NCBI GenBank assembly: GCA_964410665.1 | Contig: CAYPIE010000163.1 | Coordinates: 1-8,363, forward strand | DNA: 8,363 nt | Source: CAYPIE01 sp964410665 | GTDB taxonomy: Bacteria; Planctomycetota; Planctomycetia; Gemmatales; Gemmataceae | Direction of reading: 5' to 3' | Shown: one piece after another, positions 5,376-8,363 of the stretch | Position numbering within the stretch: the stretch's first letter is position 1 | Layout: every line of letters starts with the position of its first letter | Position numbers and translations under genes: made by a program | The notes under the pieces: generated by a model | The model's database searches: none | Told to the model about the DNA's origin: nothing | What the model saw: only the letters and a program-made list of their open reading frames with translations

Positions 5376-7226
5376 TTAGGGAATATCTGGGATCAGTGGC
5401 ACCACTCGGCCGGCTGCCTTGGCCAGCAACACCGACACATCGGCGACGCTGATGCTGCCGCTGCCGTCAATATCGGCTACCAGTCGAGCATCAAACCAAG
5501 GCAGGTTCGCCAGGCCACGCGTCCGCCCGGCGGCAATCCCGAGCAACAAACTGGCATCGTTCACGGTAAATCGCCCATCACCATCCACATCGCCGAAATA
5601 GGCTAGGGCATGCACGCCATCATCGGCTGTCGCGTCGACATTCCCGTCATTGATTCGCACCTGGCTAAGATCGAGGCGGTGGCCCTGCCGGGGGCCGATT
5701 TCTAGGTCACTGGGCACACTGGCAGTCAGGGTGAACAGCGTGAGCACTTCATCCGCGCCAATGCTCAGCGGAGTACTTGCGGTCTGCAGATCAATGCGGA
5801 TCTGCCCAGCGACCGGATCAATACTGGCCGTGACCAAATTGGCGTCGGCGGGCGCATCGGGACCGAGGTCGATGCGGCTGATTTCGAGGAAGGTGGGGTT
5901 GTAGTCAAGTTCCAGTTCGATCCGTTCCAGCCCGTTGACAGTGGCTGTCGCACTCAAGGTCAGCGGAATGCCCGGGTTGGTGGCCGGGAGATCGACCGTT
6001 TGGCCAGGACCCCGGGCAAAGTCGGGAATGCCCACGATCAACTCGGGCAACGCGTCCACCGTGAAGGTATGCACAAAGTCCTCGGTCATCGACCGTGCCT
6101 CCACTGGCATGGCAGTGGTGCGAAAGCTCGTGCTCTCAGCATAAGGGAGACCGTCGCCACGCAAGGTTAGACGATACTCACCCGGGGGCAGAGGGCCGCC
6201 GGTCCGTGTGAATTCAACGACGTTGAGGGCATCGACCTGCTCGAAGCCACCTTGGATGGTGGGGAGCAATCCGGTCGGGATGGTCAGGTTGCCGCCCACC
6301 AACACATCATCGGCGGTGTCGAACACATTATCGGGGCCATCACTAAGCAGCATGACATCGGCTGCTTCCTGGTCCGAGTTGAGATTTAAGATGCTCGGAT
6401 CGATCGGTCGGTTAAACCGCGCGATCAAACCCGAAGTGGTGGGGGTGATCGAGGTTACCTGCAGAGGCGCATCGATACTAAAGTACAAGGTGGTTACCGG
6501 ACTGGTGCTGATGACATCGATGTCATCGTCGCGGCGATTGTTGCCATTGATATCACTAACGAGCGCCGATGCCTGGATGTCAATTTCATAAAAGCCCGGT
6601 TCACTGAAGCCCCAATTGAGGTGAGTGTGCGTTCCCGGGGCCGAGAAATACTTATCGCTGGCATCGAGACCGCCTTCGAAGGTGGAGGTAAATGGCGTGA
6701 TGCTGCCGCCGCCGCTGGTTTGCCACATGGAGAATTCCCCGGGCCCACGGGCGTCGACGATCTGCACCGTAATCCAGGGGAAGGGGATGGGTGCTACCCG
6801 AGGGTCGGTCTCCAGGTAGGACTGGAATGTTTGGGGAGGGGTCTCCTCTGAGGCGAACCCGAGGAACAACTCACCGGTGACCTGGGTCTGTTGCAGGACA
6901 TACAGCTCCCCCCCTTGGGCTCCGGTAAAGGCAAAGCGGGCATCGTTGGGGATGCTGCGTCGAGTGCTCGGGTGTCCATAAAACAGGGTATGTTCCAGAG
7001 GGAAGTCCACGGCTGGATCGCTCGGATTCGGTGAGCCAACCTCGGCACTCAGTTGCCACGCGCTTTGCTCAAAGTCCACGCCGACGTCGATATGTTCGGT
7101 GGTGCGCAGGCTCAGGAAGCTACTGCCCGCCGTCCCGCCGAGGATAAAACTGGGCTCGGAATCGGGAGTGATTCGTTCCTCGCATGTCTCCAGAGCCAAC
7201 ACCGAGCGTCGTATGGTCGGCATCAT
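5376..7226 (-). CDS. Exported modular surface protein: choice-of-anchor M, Ig-like, cohesin-like, dockerin
   Basis: From the ATG at 7226 the protein has 616 residues. The N-terminus RRSVLALETCEERITP is the short motif seen at the start of many planctomycete exported proteins. Residues about 43-253 match the choice-of-anchor M pattern, with HIDVGVDF (45-52), DARGPGEFSMWQ (158-169) and HTHLNWGFSEPGFYEIDIQA (200-219). Residues about 254-390 form an Ig-like module with NRPIDPS and LPPGEYRLTLRGDG. Residues about 393-540 resemble a cohesin domain (LERIELELDYNPTFLEISRI). The end carries two dockerin-type calcium loops, DVDGDGRFTVNDASLLL (546-562) and DIDGSGSISVADVSVLL (585-601). The protein probably sits at the cell surface or in an extracellular complex. 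It follows the pseudopilin gene by 42 bp. AGGAG lies 6 nt before ATG 7226; an adjacent ATG at 7223 is also possible, and the ATG at 7241 overlaps the ribosome binding site and is less likely. Confidence 0.88.
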   Translation of the reverse strand: MMPTIRRSVLALETCEERITPDSEPSFILGGTAGSSFLSLRTTEHIDVGVDFEQSAWQLSAEVGSPNPSDPAVDFPLEHTLFYGHPSTRRSIPNDARFAFTGAQGGELYVLQQTQVTGELFLGFASEETPPQTFQSYLETDPRVAPIPFPWITVQIVDARGPGEFSMWQTSGGGSITPFTSTFEGGLDASDKYFSAPGTHTHLNWGFSEPGFYEIDIQASALVSDINGNNRRDDDIDVISTSPVTTLYFSIDAPLQVTSITPTTSGLIARFNRPIDPSILNLNSDQEAADVMLLSDGPDNVFDTADDVLVGGNLTIPTGLLPTIQGGFEQVDALNVVEFTRTGGPLPPGEYRLTLRGDGLPYAESTSFRTTAMPVEARSMTEDFVHTFTVDALPELIVGIPDFARGPGQTVDLPATNPGIPLTLSATATVNGLERIELELDYNPTFLEISRIDLGPDAPADANLVTASIDPVAGQIRIDLQTASTPLSIGADEVLTLFTLTASVPSDLEIGPRQGHRLDLSQVRINDGNVDATADDGVHALAYFGDVDGDGRFTVNDASLLLGIAAGRTRGLANLPWFDARLVADIDGSGSISVADVSVLLAKAAGRVVPLIPDIP

Positions 7227-7268
7227 TTGCCTCTCCTGCATCGATAATCCATAGGTGAAAGGGGGAGC

Positions 7269-7982
7269 TTACTGCACAGCACCCTGAGCAGGGAGGGCGA
7301 AGTTGTAACCCTCATTTGCCCAGGTTTGAATCTGGGTGGCCGGGATGGTGGCAACATGCCCATCGGCATACAAATAGTTGGCGTGGCCCACCGCTGCCGG
7401 TTGGCCAACCGTCCCGCCGAAGCGATCGGGCTGAATGTCCAGCACAATGCGGTCCCAGGCGAGCCCATCGTTGGGATCCTTGAACCAGCTGCGAGCATGA
7501 ATGTGATCACTGAAGATCGACAAGCCACGCCGATCTGAACCGGTAAACACCACAATGGTTCGCGTGGTGGCTTCCATATGATACAGGTTCAATGCCGCAT
7601 GCGGTCCTGGGACCGAGGTGTATTCGTTGAGCACATAGCTGGTGGAGGTGTTCTGCAGGCGTTCGTCCCCCTTGGGATCCATCGGGCAGATGCGAATCCG
7701 ATCGACATTTTCTAAGTAGGGGGCCAGCGTAAAGATCCACGACTGATCAAATTGAAAACCCGTAGTATGCGTTGATTGAGGTAACTTCCCCTGGTTGTTG
7801 TCGGCAAACATATGGATAGCCAGGCCAATCTGCTTCAGGTTGTTTTGGCACTTAATCCGTAAGGCTGCTTGCCGCACCTTCTGTACCGCCGGCAGTAGAA
7901 GCCCGATGAGGATGGCGATGATCGCAATCACCACGAGCAGTTCGATCAAAGTAAATCCACGCCGGCGATGATGCGGGGTCAT
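7269..7982 (-). CDS. DUF1559-type pseudopilin-like protein
   Basis: The 237-residue protein starts with a type IV pilin leader: MTPHHRRRG followed by FTLIELLVVIAIIAILIGLL. Prepilin peptidase would cut after Gly9, and Phe10 and Glu14 are the usual conserved residues. NNLKQIGLAIHMFADNNQGKLP (47-68) is characteristic of the planctomycete DUF1559 family. Near the C-terminus, HANYLYADGHV (200-210) corresponds to the family's H-X9-DG motif, but here the His is only seven positions before the Asp, a variant spacing. The protein is shorter than many members, which are often around 300 residues. It is the first gene of a two-gene unit with the modular surface protein. AAGAGG lies 8 nt before the ATG at 7982. 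Individual roles of these very numerous planctomycete proteins are largely unknown; membrane or envelope fibre functions are suspected. Confidence 0.92.
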   Translation of the reverse strand: MTPHHRRRGFTLIELLVVIAIIAILIGLLLPAVQKVRQAALRIKCQNNLKQIGLAIHMFADNNQGKLPQSTHTTGFQFDQSWIFTLAPYLENVDRIRICPMDPKGDERLQNTSTSYVLNEYTSVPGPHAALNLYHMEATTRTIVVFTGSDRRGLSIFSDHIHARSWFKDPNDGLAWDRIVLDIQPDRFGGTVGQPAAVGHANYLYADGHVATIPATQIQTWANEGYNFALPAQGAVQ

Positions 7983-8029
7983 ACTCCATACCTCTTCAAG
8001 AAAGAAAGATCGAGATGATATATGACCGA

Positions 8030-8058
8030 ATTATACGCAATCCGAAGTGTTTTTTCCA
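8030..8058 (-). promoter_or_regulatory. Housekeeping-type promoter of the pseudopilin operon
   Basis: On the minus strand TGGAAA (8058-8053) and a perfect TATAAT (8035-8030) are separated by 17 nt. Transcription would start near 8023, leaving a leader of about 40 nt before the ATG at 7982. The tandem repeat array begins only 5 bp upstream of the -35 box. Confidence 0.7.
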
Positions 8059-8062
8059 TGAG

Positions 8063-8250
8063 GGCAGAGGCGTTGCAGTGCGGAATAGGCCGAGGCGGTT
8101 GCGGGAAGAAGCGGCCGAGGCGGTTGCGGTGCGAAGAGGCCGAGACGGTTGCGGTGCGGGGAAAGCGGCAGAGGCGCTTGCGCTGCCGGGAAAGCGGCAG
8201 AGGCGGTTGCGGTGCGGGGAAAGAGGCAGAAGCGGTTGCGGTGCGGGGAA
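8063..8250. repeat. G-rich tandem repeat array, seven units of 25 or 29 bp
   Basis: Units begin at 8063, 8088, 8113, 8138, 8167, 8196 and 8225. Each contains GGCMGAGGCGGTTGCGG or a close variant. The first three are 25 bp; the next three are 29 bp and end in GGGGAAAG or similar. The lengths are not multiples of three, so the open plus-strand frame across the array changes reading frame from unit to unit and is not a gene. The array abuts the pseudopilin operon promoter. Confidence 0.85.
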
Positions 8251-8251
8251 C

Positions 8252-8271
8252 CCCCGGACTGACGTCCGGGG
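8252..8271. repeat. REP-like hairpin 1 of the right-end cluster
   Basis: CCCCGGAC (8252-8259) and GTCCGGGG (8264-8271) form an 8-bp stem around TGAC. It follows the tandem array directly. Confidence 0.75.
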
Positions 8272-8288
8272 CTCGCCTGCAGAGGCAG

Positions 8289-8339
8289 AGAGAAGAGCTC
8301 CGGAACTTACGTTCCTACGCAGTGCACAGTCTCTTCTCT
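8289..8339. repeat. Nested hairpin 2 of the right-end cluster
   Basis: The outer arms AGAGAAGAG (8289-8297) and CTCTTCTCT (8331-8339) enclose an inner hairpin, GGAAC (8302-8306) and GTTCC (8311-8315), with loop TTAC. The inner stem-loop resembles hairpins 1 and 3. Confidence 0.7.
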
Positions 8340-8344
8340 GGCGA

Positions 8345-8358
8345 AGGACGTCAGTCCT
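8345..8358. repeat. REP-like hairpin 3 at the window edge
   Basis: AGGAC and GTCCT enclose GTCA, which is the reverse complement of the TGAC loop of hairpin 1, so this copy lies in the opposite orientation. It may continue beyond the window. Confidence 0.55.
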
Positions 8359-8363
8359 GAGCT

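Noticed and set aside
8063..8250. Possible CRISPR array
   Set aside because: Units follow each other directly with no unique spacers and are imperfect; this is a simple tandem repeat.
8022..8360. Open plus-strand frame of 112 codons through the tandem array
   Set aside because: Repeat units of 25 and 29 bp shift the frame each time, so the peptide is not periodic; it also runs over hairpins and the operon promoter.

Overview
The window looks like chromosomal DNA from a planctomycete, most likely of the Gemmataceae type. The evidence is a combination of family hallmarks. There is a membrane-tethered Ser/Thr kinase-like protein with the ARPVG...RRPV juxtamembrane signature. There is an ECF sigma factor, and a DUF1559-type pseudopilin with the RRRGFTLIELLVVIAIIAIL leader. 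A large surface protein carries the N-terminal LALETCEERITP motif and a C-terminal dockerin. No RNA genes, CRISPR arrays or intact mobile elements were found.

Layout, left to right. Positions 1-245 are intergenic. On the minus strand, 246-1454 encodes a kinase-fold protein whose catalytic loop reads HGELSSSN instead of HRDLKPSN, so it is a probable pseudokinase; it stops directly after its single transmembrane helix. A divergent gap follows with a candidate ECF-type promoter (1665-1704) reading rightward through a leader of about 180 nt. It leads into 1891-2688, an unusual secreted protein with 57 Lys, 34 Tyr and 9 Cys in 265 residues, closed by a strong intrinsic terminator (2743-2789). The next gap holds a 34-bp-stem hairpin (3031-3104). 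An ECF sigma factor then lies on the minus strand (3174-3797).

Positions 3798-5375 hold no intact gene that I trust. They contain a second copy of the ECF-type promoter motif (4023-4062) and, downstream on the plus strand, pieces of coherent reading frame broken by stops and frame changes. One piece resembles the C-terminus of an M48-type metalloprotease (STHPLAARR). I read this as a decayed gene region.

The right part is a minus-strand operon: a consensus-like promoter (8030-8058), a pseudopilin (7269-7982) and, 42 bp later, a 616-residue exported modular protein (5376-7226). Its modules are a choice-of-anchor M domain, an Ig-like domain, a cohesin-like domain and a dockerin. Directly upstream of the promoter is a G-rich tandem array with units of 25 and 29 bp, followed by a cluster of short hairpins sharing a GGAC-TNAC-GTCC pattern.

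Working picture (inference): the left half is a candidate signalling and cell-envelope locus in which an ECF factor, a membrane pseudokinase and a secreted Lys/Tyr-rich protein may be functionally linked. The right half makes a pilin-like protein and a modular surface protein. The Lys/Tyr-rich protein, with its repeated promoter motif, is the most promising undescribed element.
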